Assembly (NCBI GenBank): GCA_019314375.1 | Contig: JAFCZJ010000040.1 | Span: forward strand, 31,149 to 95,148 | Direction of reading: 5' to 3' | Length of the DNA: 64,000 nucleotides | DNA from: Deltaproteobacteria bacterium | GTDB taxonomy: Bacteria; Myxococcota; B64-G9 | In this document: in pieces, positions 52,215 to 60,507 of the stretch | Numbering within the stretch: position 1 is the stretch's first letter | How the letters are laid out: every line of letters starts with the position of its first letter | Notes under the pieces: model-generated | The model's database searches: none | What the model was told of the DNA's origin: nothing | What the model saw: only the letters and a program-made list of their open reading frames with translations | Made by a program: the position numbers and the translations under genes

Positions 52215-53969
52215 TCACCTCACCATCAACCCAAGGACGAGCAACAGGGTCAATACGGTCCACAGAATGCTGCGCTGTATTCGACCGTTGTTAAGAAATC
52301 GGATGGCGGTGCCCACGCCCTCGATGGTGCGCACCACGGTACCCAGGATCAGGGTGTCGATGATGCCCACACTCACCACCCGCCACAAAATCACACCCAG
52401 CATCCGGCCCAGGTGCAAGGGCAGCTGCACCACCAACTCGCCGATACCCAAACCGGAGTCAGCTATCCACTCCATGACACGCTGTGCTCGGGTCAGACGA
52501 CCGAATCGAAGCTTGATTTCTCGGCGGCCAAGCAACCAAGCCAACACACTGGCCAAAATGGCGCCGGCCGTCGCGGCCCCGGCCCAGGACACACCGCGCC
52601 ACCCACCCGCCGCGATCAATCCGTGCAAGCTCAAGGTCAAAACGCCCAGCACCAACATGGCGGCCGCCAGCATGGCGGGTGCCACCACCATGCCCAGAGA
52701 ATCAGACAGCCTCATGGGCCCCGACAATTCCATGGGGTGGCGACGAAGGTCCCGATAAATCCGCTGCATGATCCATCCGCTGATCACCGGGCCCGCGATT
52801 GCGGCCACCAAAACGAAGCGGTCCATGCCGCCATGGCCCACCGACCCAAACAAGCGCCCGAGGCCCACAAAACCCACCGATGCGGGCAGGGCCCATGTTG
52901 CGCCCAGTGCCCAGTAAGCCCTCTTGGAACGCCAAATGGTGGTCGTCCCCTCCCCGGTACTAACTAGACTGCCGGTGGCCAAAGTCAGGCCACCCATCAG
53001 CAAGCACTGGGCGGTGACCAGCAAGGTGGCTGCAACCGGATCCCCAAGGGCGAAGCCCAACATAACCAGGCCACCCTGGACGACAAAAAGCCAGCCAAGG
53101 CGCTTGTCCGGATTGTGCTGCTGCAAACCCGCCAACAAGCCCAATGCCACGGAGGCCACGCCTACGACACCGAGAATCTGCATCACATGGGGGCTATGGA
53201 TGATCTGGGGTGCCAGGCGCATGAGCAGATGGACCGAAGCCAAGGTTGAACCCACACCAAAAACCAGGGCCTTGGCCGAGGCCGGAGCCCCGCCCGTATC
53301 CAGTAACCAACCATGAAAAGGCATCAGACCGGCCCGCACCAACGCCGCGGCCACCATCAGCACCAGGCCAAGCTCCGGGCGACTCTCCATCAAAAGCAGC
53401 CCCAACAACAGCAGCATGCCCGAAAGACGCTGGGACAACAGCCAGCGCATGCCGACACGTCCGCCGCTCTGCTCCGCCTCCCAAAAGCCCGCCATGAAGG
53501 CGATGCCCAAGGCCAGTCCTTCCCACCCAATGAGCAGTACGGGTCGAGAACCCGCGGTGTACAGGAAGGCGGCCGAAGCCACGACCACCTGGATTAAGGC
53601 AAAGAATCGATGGCGCCCGGCAAAACGTGACACGCTGGCCAAAGCATGAATCTGGGCGGCCAAAGCAACGCCCACGGAGACCAACAAAGCCCAGGCACCC
53701 ATACGATCCAGACTGAAGGCCAGCTCCATCCCGGGCCAGGTCATCCAATCCAGCACCACCAGGTTGCTGTATCCCCCAGGGGCACCCCAAAGCAAAAAGA
53801 TGGAAGCCACCGAAACCTGAGCCAATACCCAGCCCAGACTCCCCAGAGAAAGCACGGCCAGCGCCCTTCCGCTCAGGCGAGCACCCAGCCCCGCCAAGGC
53901 CAGGGCGCTGACCAAAGGCACAATCCACAAGACCATGTGGACATCAGCCATGCTGCGGCAAAAATCCAT
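52215..53969 (-). CDS. nuoL: NuoL-like membrane subunit, divergent
   Basis: The 584-residue protein has many helices and the NuoL position. GWEGLALGIAFMAGFW keeps the helix 5 Glu, and MPFHGWLLDTGGAPASAKAL aligns with P-F-H-x-W-L-P-D-A-M. The preceding Lys is Arg (LVRAGLMPFH), and the H-A-A-T-M motif of the next helix is missing (VFGVGSTLAS). The C-terminal lateral helix is not obvious. GGAG precedes the ATG. It is divergent for a NuoL and could be an Mrp-type or non-pumping relative. Confidence 0.75.
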   Translation of the reverse strand: MDFCRSMADVHMVLWIVPLVSALALAGLGARLSGRALAVLSLGSLGWVLAQVSVASIFLLWGAPGGYSNLVVLDWMTWPGMELAFSLDRMGAWALLVSVGVALAAQIHALASVSRFAGRHRFFALIQVVVASAAFLYTAGSRPVLLIGWEGLALGIAFMAGFWEAEQSGGRVGMRWLLSQRLSGMLLLLGLLLMESRPELGLVLMVAAALVRAGLMPFHGWLLDTGGAPASAKALVFGVGSTLASVHLLMRLAPQIIHSPHVMQILGVVGVASVALGLLAGLQQHNPDKRLGWLFVVQGGLVMLGFALGDPVAATLLVTAQCLLMGGLTLATGSLVSTGEGTTTIWRSKRAYWALGATWALPASVGFVGLGRLFGSVGHGGMDRFVLVAAIAGPVISGWIMQRIYRDLRRHPMELSGPMRLSDSLGMVVAPAMLAAAMLVLGVLTLSLHGLIAAGGWRGVSWAGAATAGAILASVLAWLLGRREIKLRFGRLTRAQRVMEWIADSGLGIGELVVQLPLHLGRMLGVILWRVVSVGIIDTLILGTVVRTIEGVGTAIRFLNNGRIQRSILWTVLTLLLVLGLMVR

Positions 53970-53983
53970 CAGACTCCGAATCC

Positions 53984-54286
53984 TCAGTGCTTGAGGCTAT
54001 CTTGCTCGTCCACCGAAACACTTCGGCGAAAACGTGTGTAGTTGTAAACCAATGCAGCCCCCACCAGGCCGATGCCCGCCATCAAGGCAAGCAAGACCAT
54101 GCCGACCGACTGCAGGCTGGCCTCAGCCGAAGCATCGCGCACGGAACACAAGGCCAAAACCGCCGCCTGCAACATGATGCTGCCGGAAACCAGGCTGATG
54201 GTGGTTGATCGACGCACCAACATGCCCACCAAACCCAAACCGAAAAGCCCCGAGGCAAAAAACAAAATATGACTTGTCGGCGTCAT
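53984..54286 (-). CDS. nuoK: NuoK-like membrane subunit
   Basis: Exactly 100 residues, the normal NuoK length, with three helices. The ATG at 54286 overlaps the nuoJ-like stop (ATGA), as is common in nuo operons. The two membrane glutamates of NuoK (Glu36 and Glu72 in Escherichia coli) are not seen: the first helix pair reads LVSGSIMLQA instead of L-I-G-L-E-I-M-I-N-A, and the third reads LMAGIGLVGAAL instead of A-A-E-A-S-I-G-L-A. The fold is kept but the proton path seems lost. Confidence 0.75.
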   Translation of the reverse strand: MTPTSHILFFASGLFGLGLVGMLVRRSTTISLVSGSIMLQAAVLALCSVRDASAEASLQSVGMVLLALMAGIGLVGAALVYNYTRFRRSVSVDEQDSLKH

Positions 54287-54771
54287 GGTTGTTCCCGCCC
54301 TTCCTCGTCGGCCTTGCGTCTGGCCATAACAAGCAGCCAAGTCACGACCAGGGCCGAACCCACGACGAACAAACTGGCCAAGAGACCATGGGTCGCATCA
54401 AAACCCGTCGAAGGTCGAGACCGGTCCAGTTCCACGGAATGCGAGATGACCCAAAAAAGCAGGCTGGCCAAAACCAGGGCGGAAAAAAATCCGATCATCT
54501 TCGAGACATTGAGCCGAGCCCGACCAGGCACAGCCAGCTTCATCTTGCCGGGTCGCAAAACCGCCCACCAAACCAGCCCCGAACCAATCACCGTCCCCAA
54601 AATCATCTCCAAACCCAAGAGGGTCGCCCCAAGCCCCAAGACCAATGCGGCATTGGTCAAGGTAACCAGCACCAAGGCCCTCAAGGAGCCGACGGGCTTC
54701 CGACTACTCACCGCAGCCAGGGCCGCCAACAAACTCAGACTTCCGACACTCCAAAAGACGATGGGGCTCAT
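54283..54771 (-). CDS. nuoJ: NuoJ-like membrane subunit
   Basis: The 162-residue protein (ATG 54771, AGGGAA upstream) has five hydrophobic segments, the NuoJ number, and lies directly before nuoK, as NuoJ does. VLVTLTNAALVLGLGATLLGLEMI aligns with the N-A-x-x-L-x-L region of NuoJ. No nuoA-I genes precede it. A promoter with TTGACA and CATAAT is just upstream, so this five-gene membrane module seems to be its own transcription unit. The identification rests on position, size and helix pattern. Confidence 0.7.
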   Translation of the reverse strand: MSPIVFWSVGSLSLLAALAAVSSRKPVGSLRALVLVTLTNAALVLGLGATLLGLEMILGTVIGSGLVWWAVLRPGKMKLAVPGRARLNVSKMIGFFSALVLASLLFWVISHSVELDRSRPSTGFDATHGLLASLFVVGSALVVTWLLVMARRKADEEGREQP

Positions 54772-54804
54772 AAGAAATTCCCTATTCGTTCCGAGGACTA
54801 CTCG

Positions 54805-54831
54805 ATTATGGGATCGTCCACGTCCTGTCAA
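54805..54831 (-). promoter_or_regulatory. Promoter of the nuoJKLMN-like operon
   Basis: On the minus strand, TTGACA (54826-54831), a 15-bp spacer and CATAAT (54805-54810). The spacing is short but both boxes are close to consensus. It lies about 35 bp before the nuoJ-like ATG. Confidence 0.4.
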
Positions 54832-54862
54832 GTCCGCAGTCCGCACACAGGTCCTTAGATTC

Positions 54863-54891
54863 TTGACAGCCGGGGTCCATGGAACTACGCT
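54863..54891 (+). promoter_or_regulatory. Promoter of the PilZ-receiver gene
   Basis: TTGACA (54863-54868), an ideal 17-bp spacer and TACGCT (54886-54891), 12 bp before the ATG at 54904. The short distance implies a very short leader. Confidence 0.5.
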
Positions 54892-54903
54892 GGGTCCACC
54901 GAC

Positions 54904-55710
54904 ATGAGTGAACGAGACGACACACAAGACAAGGAAGCTTCGGGGGAAGATCTCCGGCAGTATCCTCGTGCTTCGCTTTTGCTCAAGGTTGAATACGACA
55001 AGACCTCCGACTTTTTGGCCGACACCACCGAGAACATTTCGGCGGGTGGTATTTTTATCGCCACCGAGGGGCACTTCGAACAAGGGCAAACGATTCGCTT
55101 TGCGGTTTCTTTTCCGGGACTGCTGGATCCCATCCCCATGCACGGCCTCGTCAAATGGAGCCGCCCGGCTCAAGGCGATAACCCCGCCGGCATCGGCGTG
55201 GAATTCGAGGACGGGCCGGATTCCCTGCAAGGGCCCTTGGGGCAGCTTCTCAAGGATCTCAGTGAAGCGAATCCTGACCAAGAAAGACAGCCCATTGATT
55301 TCCGCATCCTGCTCGTCGAAGACAACGTCGTGGTGCGGGACATGTTCCGCTATGCCATCCAGAAACTCTGCATGCGCAGCAAGCAAAAACTGCATGTTGA
55401 AGTGATGGAGGCGGACAACGGACAGGTTGCCTGGAAGCAGCTCCAGGAACAATCCTTCCACATGGTGATCGTGGACCTCTATATGCCCATCATGGATGGA
55501 GGACAGCTCATCCAGCAGTTGCGGGCCGACGAAAGACTCTGCAAACTGCCGGTCATGGTGGTTAGCTCCGGCGGGCGAGAAGGTCGCCGCCTGGCCGTGC
55601 ACAGCGGGGCGGACGTCTATCTGGACAAGCCCATCAAGCTCAAAGACATGATGGAAACCATCGAGACCTTGCTGCTCATCGGTCACACCCCCAAATCATC
55701 CGATTCTTGA
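54904..55710 (+). CDS. PilZ-receiver response regulator
   Basis: Residues 15-120 are a PilZ domain with both ligand motifs, R-Q-Y-P-R and NISAGGIF (NxSxxG). Residues 130-262 are a receiver with acidic pair LLVEDN, phospho-accepting Asp in VIVDLYMPIMDGG, Ser in VVSSGG and Lys in LDKPIK. It can therefore combine phosphorylation with cyclic di-GMP binding; outputs of this kind often act on motility or development. There is no DNA-binding domain and no kinase gene beside it. It is divergent from the nuo-like operon and overlaps the radical SAM gene end by 15 bp. Confidence 0.92.
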   Translation: MSERDDTQDKEASGEDLRQYPRASLLLKVEYDKTSDFLADTTENISAGGIFIATEGHFEQGQTIRFAVSFPGLLDPIPMHGLVKWSRPAQGDNPAGIGVEFEDGPDSLQGPLGQLLKDLSEANPDQERQPIDFRILLVEDNVVVRDMFRYAIQKLCMRSKQKLHVEVMEADNGQVAWKQLQEQSFHMVIVDLYMPIMDGGQLIQQLRADERLCKLPVMVVSSGGREGRRLAVHSGADVYLDKPIKLKDMMETIETLLLIGHTPKSSDS

Positions 55711-56877
55711 ACGATTCGATTTTTCGATAAACGGACAGTCCGGATCCGGGGCCTGAAAATCCCCAGTATCATGGCGGGCCACCACGTGACATCCACCCCG
55801 ACATATCATCAAGTAAGGACAGCTTCGGCAGGGCTCGGGCGCCCGCAGGTGCCAGCGAGTAAAGTCCAGCGCCCAGTTTTCATCCGCAAGCGCTTCATGG
55901 CCCACGCCGGTGCCTTCGTCAAAACTACAGGCCGCAAGCCGCCCCCGACCATCGATGCTCACAAGCCAAGATCCACCCACGCAACCGGCCAAGCCAAGCC
56001 GAAGCAGTCGATCCGGCCTGACCCCGGCGGCGCAGACCATGGGCGTAAAAGAACAGTCCAGGCGTACCCGCAACCGGTGCCGCCAGGTCGCGCGAAGCAC
56101 AGCGGGCACCACGGCGGCCAACTGAGCCCGACTCGGCCGCAGCGCATCAAAACAATCCGCACCTCGACCCACCGGCTTGAAGCGCAGCAACTCCACATTG
56201 CGGATGCCCTCCCGATCCAAAAGAGCAAAGAGAGACGGCAAACCATCCGCGTTGGCTCGGGCCACCACGCAATTGACGCCCACCCGCTTGTGATAGGCCC
56301 GCAAAATGCGCAAACTCATCAGGGCCTGGTCGAAGCCGTCAAAACCGCGCACCGCGACGAAGTCTTCTCTCACCCCATCCATGCTCAAATGCACCCGCTC
56401 AAAAACCTCCAACTTGCGAGCCAATTTTGGCGTGAGCCTGCTGCCTGCCGTGGACAGATTCGGGGTCATCCCCAGCTGCCGGGCGTAGCGCGCCAACTCC
56501 AGAAGCAGACCCCAATCCAATAATTCGCCACCGCCTAATGCCAAATGGTAGACGCCGCGATGGGCGAGTGCCTCCAATATCTCTCGCCATGCCGCAAGGC
56601 CGAGCTCAGGCCCATCCTCATCCGCCCCGATATAACAACCTTGACAGCCCTGGTCGCAACGATGCCCCAAAGTCAAATGAGCCTCGAAGGGAGCACTTGG
56701 GTCCAGGGGCCCCACATCCGCCCGAAGCTGACCCGGCTGCAATCCCCGATTCCGCATCCAGGTCCTGTCGACGAGGATCATCATCTCGGGACGCCGCAGG
56801 GCCAAGGTGCCGCCGAAAGGCTCCGGTCGGATCAAGAGGCCGCTGCCCGGTACCCGCTGAAGCTCAAGAAGACTCAT
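55696..56877 (-). CDS. Radical SAM/SPASM-domain enzyme
   Basis: The motif CDQGCQGCY (Cys74, Cys78, Cys81) is the CxxxCxxC site for the 4Fe-4S cluster that cleaves S-adenosylmethionine. GGGELLDW and STAGSRL follow, as in the barrel of this family. A SPASM region near residues 290-385 (CSFDEGTG, CRSCPYLMICRGGCHVVA, DPDCPF) should bind auxiliary clusters. SPASM enzymes typically modify ribosomal peptides or proteins. The start overlaps the end of the upstream 69-residue protein gene by 14 bp, so the peptide and enzyme are translationally coupled. No transporter or protease is nearby. Confidence 0.9.
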   Translation of the reverse strand: MSLLELQRVPGSGLLIRPEPFGGTLALRRPEMMILVDRTWMRNRGLQPGQLRADVGPLDPSAPFEAHLTLGHRCDQGCQGCYIGADEDGPELGLAAWREILEALAHRGVYHLALGGGELLDWGLLLELARYARQLGMTPNLSTAGSRLTPKLARKLEVFERVHLSMDGVREDFVAVRGFDGFDQALMSLRILRAYHKRVGVNCVVARANADGLPSLFALLDREGIRNVELLRFKPVGRGADCFDALRPSRAQLAAVVPAVLRATWRHRLRVRLDCSFTPMVCAAGVRPDRLLRLGLAGCVGGSWLVSIDGRGRLAACSFDEGTGVGHEALADENWALDFTRWHLRAPEPCRSCPYLMICRGGCHVVARHDTGDFQAPDPDCPFIEKSNRSRIG

Positions 56878-57073
56878 GATCGTCTAAGGGCTCGGGTTTG
56901 ATCTTGCGCCCGCGCCAAATCCATCGGGCCAAACTGCCCCCCAGCAAACACAAAAGAGAAGCCGCGGCACCCGCCCCCAACAGAAGGCTCACGTCCACGC
57001 CCAAAGAGCTCGAGTTGGGGTTGCTGCCCAGCTTGACCGCCAAAACCCGCCCCTTGCTTCGCTTGCGTGACAT
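56864..57073 (-). CDS. Small single-helix membrane protein, candidate radical SAM substrate
   Basis: 69 residues from the ATG that follows GAGGAGG at good spacing. The N-terminus is basic (SRKRSKGRV), followed by AVKLGSNPNSSSLGVDVS, then one membrane helix (about 28-48) and a basic/acidic tail ending HESS. The block NPNSSSLG next to the membrane looks like a recognition or modification site. The gene lies between a TPR membrane protein and the radical SAM/SPASM gene and overlaps the latter, as RiPP precursors often do. Being a substrate is my inference from context. Confidence 0.65.
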   Translation of the reverse strand: MSRKRSKGRVLAVKLGSNPNSSSLGVDVSLLLGAGAAASLLCLLGGSLARWIWRGRKIKPEPLDDHESS

Positions 57074-57083
57074 GAAGTCCTCC

Positions 57084-58232
57084 TCAGCCCAAACCATGCA
57101 CGAATGTGTGCAAGACTTGCCCGGACATGCCGGCCAGACCCACGCTGGCCACCACCGCCCCAGCCCAACCCAGCAACAAGCTGAAACACCAAAAAACCAT
57201 GCCCAATCGATTGGGTCGAATGCCCCTCAACAAAATTGCCGCCGGCCACATCAAAAGCAAGCTGCTGCCGGTCAACCACCACAGGGTTTCGTGGGCCTGA
57301 TTTGCCCGCCCGTGTGTCATCCACAAGAGCACCGCCATGAGAAGCAGAAAAAAAAGCCCCTCCAAAGGCGGCCTACGCAGATGCCGTAAGCAGAGCTTGC
57401 CCCGCTTCAAAGCCCAGGCCAGACCCAAGCACATGCCCAAGACCACCAAAGCCCAAGACCCCAAGCCCAGCCACATCACCAAACGACGCTGCCCCAACTG
57501 GCCCAAACGCCGTCGACCCTCCTCCACCGCCCCCCGCCATGTTTCACCTCCCAGGCGAGCAAGACGGGCGTATGCAAACTCGGCTGCCTCGATATCCCCT
57601 TCACCTCGGGCAAGCTCCGCCAGGGCCAGAAGGCTTGTGGCCGCAGCCGGAGCATCCGGATGATCTTGGATGATTCCCTCATACAGCGCCTTGGCCCTGG
57701 CGGATTGACCCACCGAAGCCCATCGACCGGCCAGCCACAAGTACCCCTGGGGTGCCAAGGAAAAATCCGGATGCTTATCCAACAAGGCCCGTAACTCTAC
57801 ATCGATCTGGGTCAAATTCTGACTCAGGCCACGTTTCATAATTTCTTGATATTGCCCGTATACATCAGGCTTTCCAGCCGCGTGTTGCTTCAAAAAGTCC
57901 CCCCGTGCCTGAGCACGGCGAGCCAGACGGCTGGCCGGATATCGCTTCACAAGCAAGGCATAACGCTTGATGGCCATCAGGGGCTGAGCCAATTCCTCCT
58001 CGGCCATACGCGCCAACTCAAGCAGGGCATCATCCGCAAAAGGATCGGAGGACAACTCTTCAGACAAGTGATTGAGGATGCCCTCGGCTTTTTCCAGTTT
58101 GCCGGCCCGCACTTCGGCCAAGGCCTTGTAATACAAATCTCGACCAACCGCCGGCGCTTCAGCCGCCACGAATCCGGACCACGCCATGCTCATCAAGCAC
58201 AGCAGGAATAAAGACACCGCCTGTCGAATCAA
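57084..58232 (-). CDS. TPR protein with C-terminal membrane helices
   Basis: A signal peptide (LFLLCLMSMAWSGFVAAEA) is followed by TPR-type helices over about residues 30-245 (DLYYKALAEVRAGKLEKAEGIL, ARAKALYEGIIQDHPDAPAA). Five or so transmembrane helices occupy about 255-380. The TPR part would lie outside the cytoplasm, anchored by the helices. It is the first gene of the operon with the one-helix protein (11 bp downstream) and the radical SAM enzyme. It could present, receive or scaffold the modified peptide. Candidate promoter boxes lie at 58250-58279. Confidence 0.7.
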   Translation of the reverse strand: MIRQAVSLFLLCLMSMAWSGFVAAEAPAVGRDLYYKALAEVRAGKLEKAEGILNHLSEELSSDPFADDALLELARMAEEELAQPLMAIKRYALLVKRYPASRLARRAQARGDFLKQHAAGKPDVYGQYQEIMKRGLSQNLTQIDVELRALLDKHPDFSLAPQGYLWLAGRWASVGQSARAKALYEGIIQDHPDAPAAATSLLALAELARGEGDIEAAEFAYARLARLGGETWRGAVEEGRRRLGQLGQRRLVMWLGLGSWALVVLGMCLGLAWALKRGKLCLRHLRRPPLEGLFFLLLMAVLLWMTHGRANQAHETLWWLTGSSLLLMWPAAILLRGIRPNRLGMVFWCFSLLLGWAGAVVASVGLAGMSGQVLHTFVHGLG

Positions 58233-58249
58233 ATCTGTCTCCTTGCCGC

Positions 58250-58279
58250 ATCATGGTTCTTGAGAGCAAGTCCTGTCAA
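58250..58279 (-). promoter_or_regulatory. Promoter of the TPR/one-helix/radical SAM operon
   Basis: On the minus strand, TTGACA (58274-58279), an 18-bp spacer and CATGAT (58250-58255). GCAAGGAG follows before the ATG at 58232. Confidence 0.45.
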
Positions 58280-58343
58280 CGGGTGCTTCTGATGCGCCAT
58301 TTGCTTGCGAGCGGGCCTGCCCCAATGCTAATATTCGCAGGCT

Positions 58344-58982
58344 ATGGTATATGTGCATGTAGGACAAACCGACCTCAACGTTCCCCATGAGCTCGACGAC
58401 CTTGATACCAAGATCGACAAGCTGCGTACCAACTTTGAAATGTACTTCCAGGGCATTGAGCGTCGCGCCCCCACCCTAGAACGTAACGCCATCAAGCGCC
58501 GCCTCCTAAACTTGCGCCGATTACGGCTTCGCAACACCGCCATCAATTTTCGTATCAACCAGGTGGTGGCCAAAATGACCACCTACGAAAATTACTGGGA
58601 TCGCACCTTGAAACAGATCGAAGAGGGCACCTATCGGCGCGACGTATTCAAGGCCAAGCACAGGTCAAAAGCCCGCGAGGAGAGGGAGAGCTCCAGCGCC
58701 GGCGAGCAGGCCTCCGAGGAAAGCGCCCAGCGCCAGGCACGCCGAAAACCGGGAAGCAAAAGCGGCTTAACGGATGACAAGATCGATGCCATATACAACG
58801 CTTACCGGACCGCCAAGCAGCGCTGCAAAGAGAAGGTGACCGGCATCTCACGCGACAAACTTGCCTCCACCCTGAACAAACAGGTCCCCAGCATCATGAA
58901 GCAGTACAAATGCAAAAGCGTTGAGTTCAAGGTGGTCATCAAGGGTGGCAAGGCTATCTTGAAGGCAGTCCCTAAGTTCTAA
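58344..58982 (+). CDS. MXAN_5187 C-terminal-domain-like protein
   Basis: The 212-residue protein is basic and helical. The first part (LDTKIDKLRTNFEMYFQGIE) is a likely coiled coil, a charged Ser/Glu/Arg linker follows, and the C-terminal 85 residues have AIYNAYRTAKQRCKEKVTGI, LNKQVPSIMKQYKCKSVEFK and VIKGGKAILKAVPKF. This pattern matches a C-terminal domain I know from Myxococcales proteins named after MXAN_5187. Function is unknown; the basic character suggests nucleic-acid or acidic-partner binding. It stands alone between the radical SAM operon and the MBOAT gene. Confidence 0.7.
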   Translation: MVYVHVGQTDLNVPHELDDLDTKIDKLRTNFEMYFQGIERRAPTLERNAIKRRLLNLRRLRLRNTAINFRINQVVAKMTTYENYWDRTLKQIEEGTYRRDVFKAKHRSKAREERESSSAGEQASEESAQRQARRKPGSKSGLTDDKIDAIYNAYRTAKQRCKEKVTGISRDKLASTLNKQVPSIMKQYKCKSVEFKVVIKGGKAILKAVPKF

Positions 58983-59060
58983 CTCCGTACAACAACTTGA
59001 ATTTCACCCCCCTTTCGAATAGGCTTCGCTCCGTCCACAGCCACCAAGGGTGATCCAAGA

Positions 59061-60494
59061 GTGCAGTTTCCCACCGTACAATTCGCGCTGTTCTTTTTGC
59101 TGGTCTTGAGCATCAGCTGGCTGGTGCGCCGCAAGAGGACCTATCAGAAAATCTTCCTCCTCGCCGCAAGCTATTTTTTCTATGGCTGGTGGGACTGGCG
59201 CTTCTGCATTTTGCTTCTGGCATCCTCCATGATTGACTATGTCGCTGGCGAAGGCATCGTCCGCGCCGAGCAAAATCAGAGAAAAAAGAAAATCTGGCTG
59301 TGGGTCAGCATCATAGGCAACTTGGGTCTGCTGGGATTTTTCAAGTACTACAATTTTTTCCAGGAAAACGTAGCCCAGCTGGCGGATTTGCTGGCCCTAC
59401 AAGCCCACTTGCCGGTGCTGGAAGTAATCTTGCCGGTGGGCATCTCCTTTTATACCTTCCAAAGCTTGGCCTACACCTTCGATCTCTACTTTGGCCACGG
59501 CCAAAAAGCAGAAAGCCTGTTGGATTTCCTGCTCTTCATCTCCTTTTTTCCGCAGCTCATCCTGGGCCCCATCTGTCGGTCAAAAGACCTCTTGCCCCAG
59601 CTCATGCGGGAAGCCCCTGAGCAAATCCCCGACCTCACCCGAGCCGTACGCCTGATTTCCTCGGGCCTGATCAAAAAAGTGTTCTTGGCGACCTTCTTGG
59701 CCACCCACCTGGTCAACGACGCCTTCGTGTCTCCAGAAAACTATTCCTCGCTGGAACTGCTCACCGCCATGTATGCGTATTCGGCCATGGTCTATCTGGA
59801 TTTCTCAGGCTACACCGACATGGCCCGGGGCACCGGCCTGCTACTCGGCTTTCACCTGCCGAAAAACTTCAACGCCCCATACGCGGCGACCAACATTGGA
59901 GAATTTTGGCGCCGTTGGCACATGTCCTACTCGCGCTGGCTGCGCGACTATATTTACTTTCCGCTGGGCGGCTCCAAGGGTCGTCCCCTGCGAACCTATT
60001 TCAACCTGGGCGTCACCTTCCTGGTGGGCGGACTTTGGCATGGTGCCCATTGGAAGTTCGTCATCTGGGGAGCCATTCACGCGATAGCCCTCATCACCTA
60101 CAAGGCTTCCTTGGACATCCGGCGGGCCCTGGGATGGAAGTTCAAAAAAGTCCATCCCTGGTGGTATCTGCTCTGGGGCTGGCTTTTGACTTTCCACGTT
60201 TGCGTCGGAGCCCGCATTTTCTTTCGGTCGGTGGACATGGAAACCGTCGGCATGTTTTTCAGCCGTTTGTTCGAATTCAGCACCTATGGTCGGGGCCTTG
60301 AAGTCATGCTGTTACTCGTGACCGCCTTCGGCATCGGCTTGAATTTCTATGGGCGCTACATCAAGCAGGCCTTTGATTGGAGCCACGACCGTATACCGGG
60401 CTGGTCCAAGCCCTTGGTCTGGGCAGCCATCGCCTGGTTCATCCTGACGCTCAAACCCGCCGATGTGGCACCCTATATTTACTCGCAGTTTTGA
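59061..60494 (+). CDS. MBOAT-family O-acyltransferase (AlgI-like)
   Basis: The 477-residue protein starts at GTG and has the many helices of membrane-bound O-acyltransferases. NAPYAATNIGEFWRRWHMSY and LVGGLWHGAHWKFVIWG contain the conserved W-R-R-W-H and the catalytic His region near residues 290-340. AlgI/PatA/DltB-type members move acetyl or other acyl groups across the membrane onto surface polysaccharides. The next gene, 13 bp downstream, encodes an SGNH-type domain, the usual partner that finishes the transfer. Together they probably O-acylate an exported glycan. Confidence 0.93.
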   Translation: MQFPTVQFALFFLLVLSISWLVRRKRTYQKIFLLAASYFFYGWWDWRFCILLLASSMIDYVAGEGIVRAEQNQRKKKIWLWVSIIGNLGLLGFFKYYNFFQENVAQLADLLALQAHLPVLEVILPVGISFYTFQSLAYTFDLYFGHGQKAESLLDFLLFISFFPQLILGPICRSKDLLPQLMREAPEQIPDLTRAVRLISSGLIKKVFLATFLATHLVNDAFVSPENYSSLELLTAMYAYSAMVYLDFSGYTDMARGTGLLLGFHLPKNFNAPYAATNIGEFWRRWHMSYSRWLRDYIYFPLGGSKGRPLRTYFNLGVTFLVGGLWHGAHWKFVIWGAIHAIALITYKASLDIRRALGWKFKKVHPWWYLLWGWLLTFHVCVGARIFFRSVDMETVGMFFSRLFEFSTYGRGLEVMLLLVTAFGIGLNFYGRYIKQAFDWSHDRIPGWSKPLVWAAIAWFILTLKPADVAPYIYSQF

Positions 60495-60507
60495 TGAGGA
60501 GGACACC

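Noticed and set aside
54772..55686. A 467-codon open frame on the minus strand that starts inside the PilZ-receiver gene and runs into nuoJ
   Set aside because: Its first 300 codons are antisense to a clear regulator gene; only the part from 54771 onward looks like protein.
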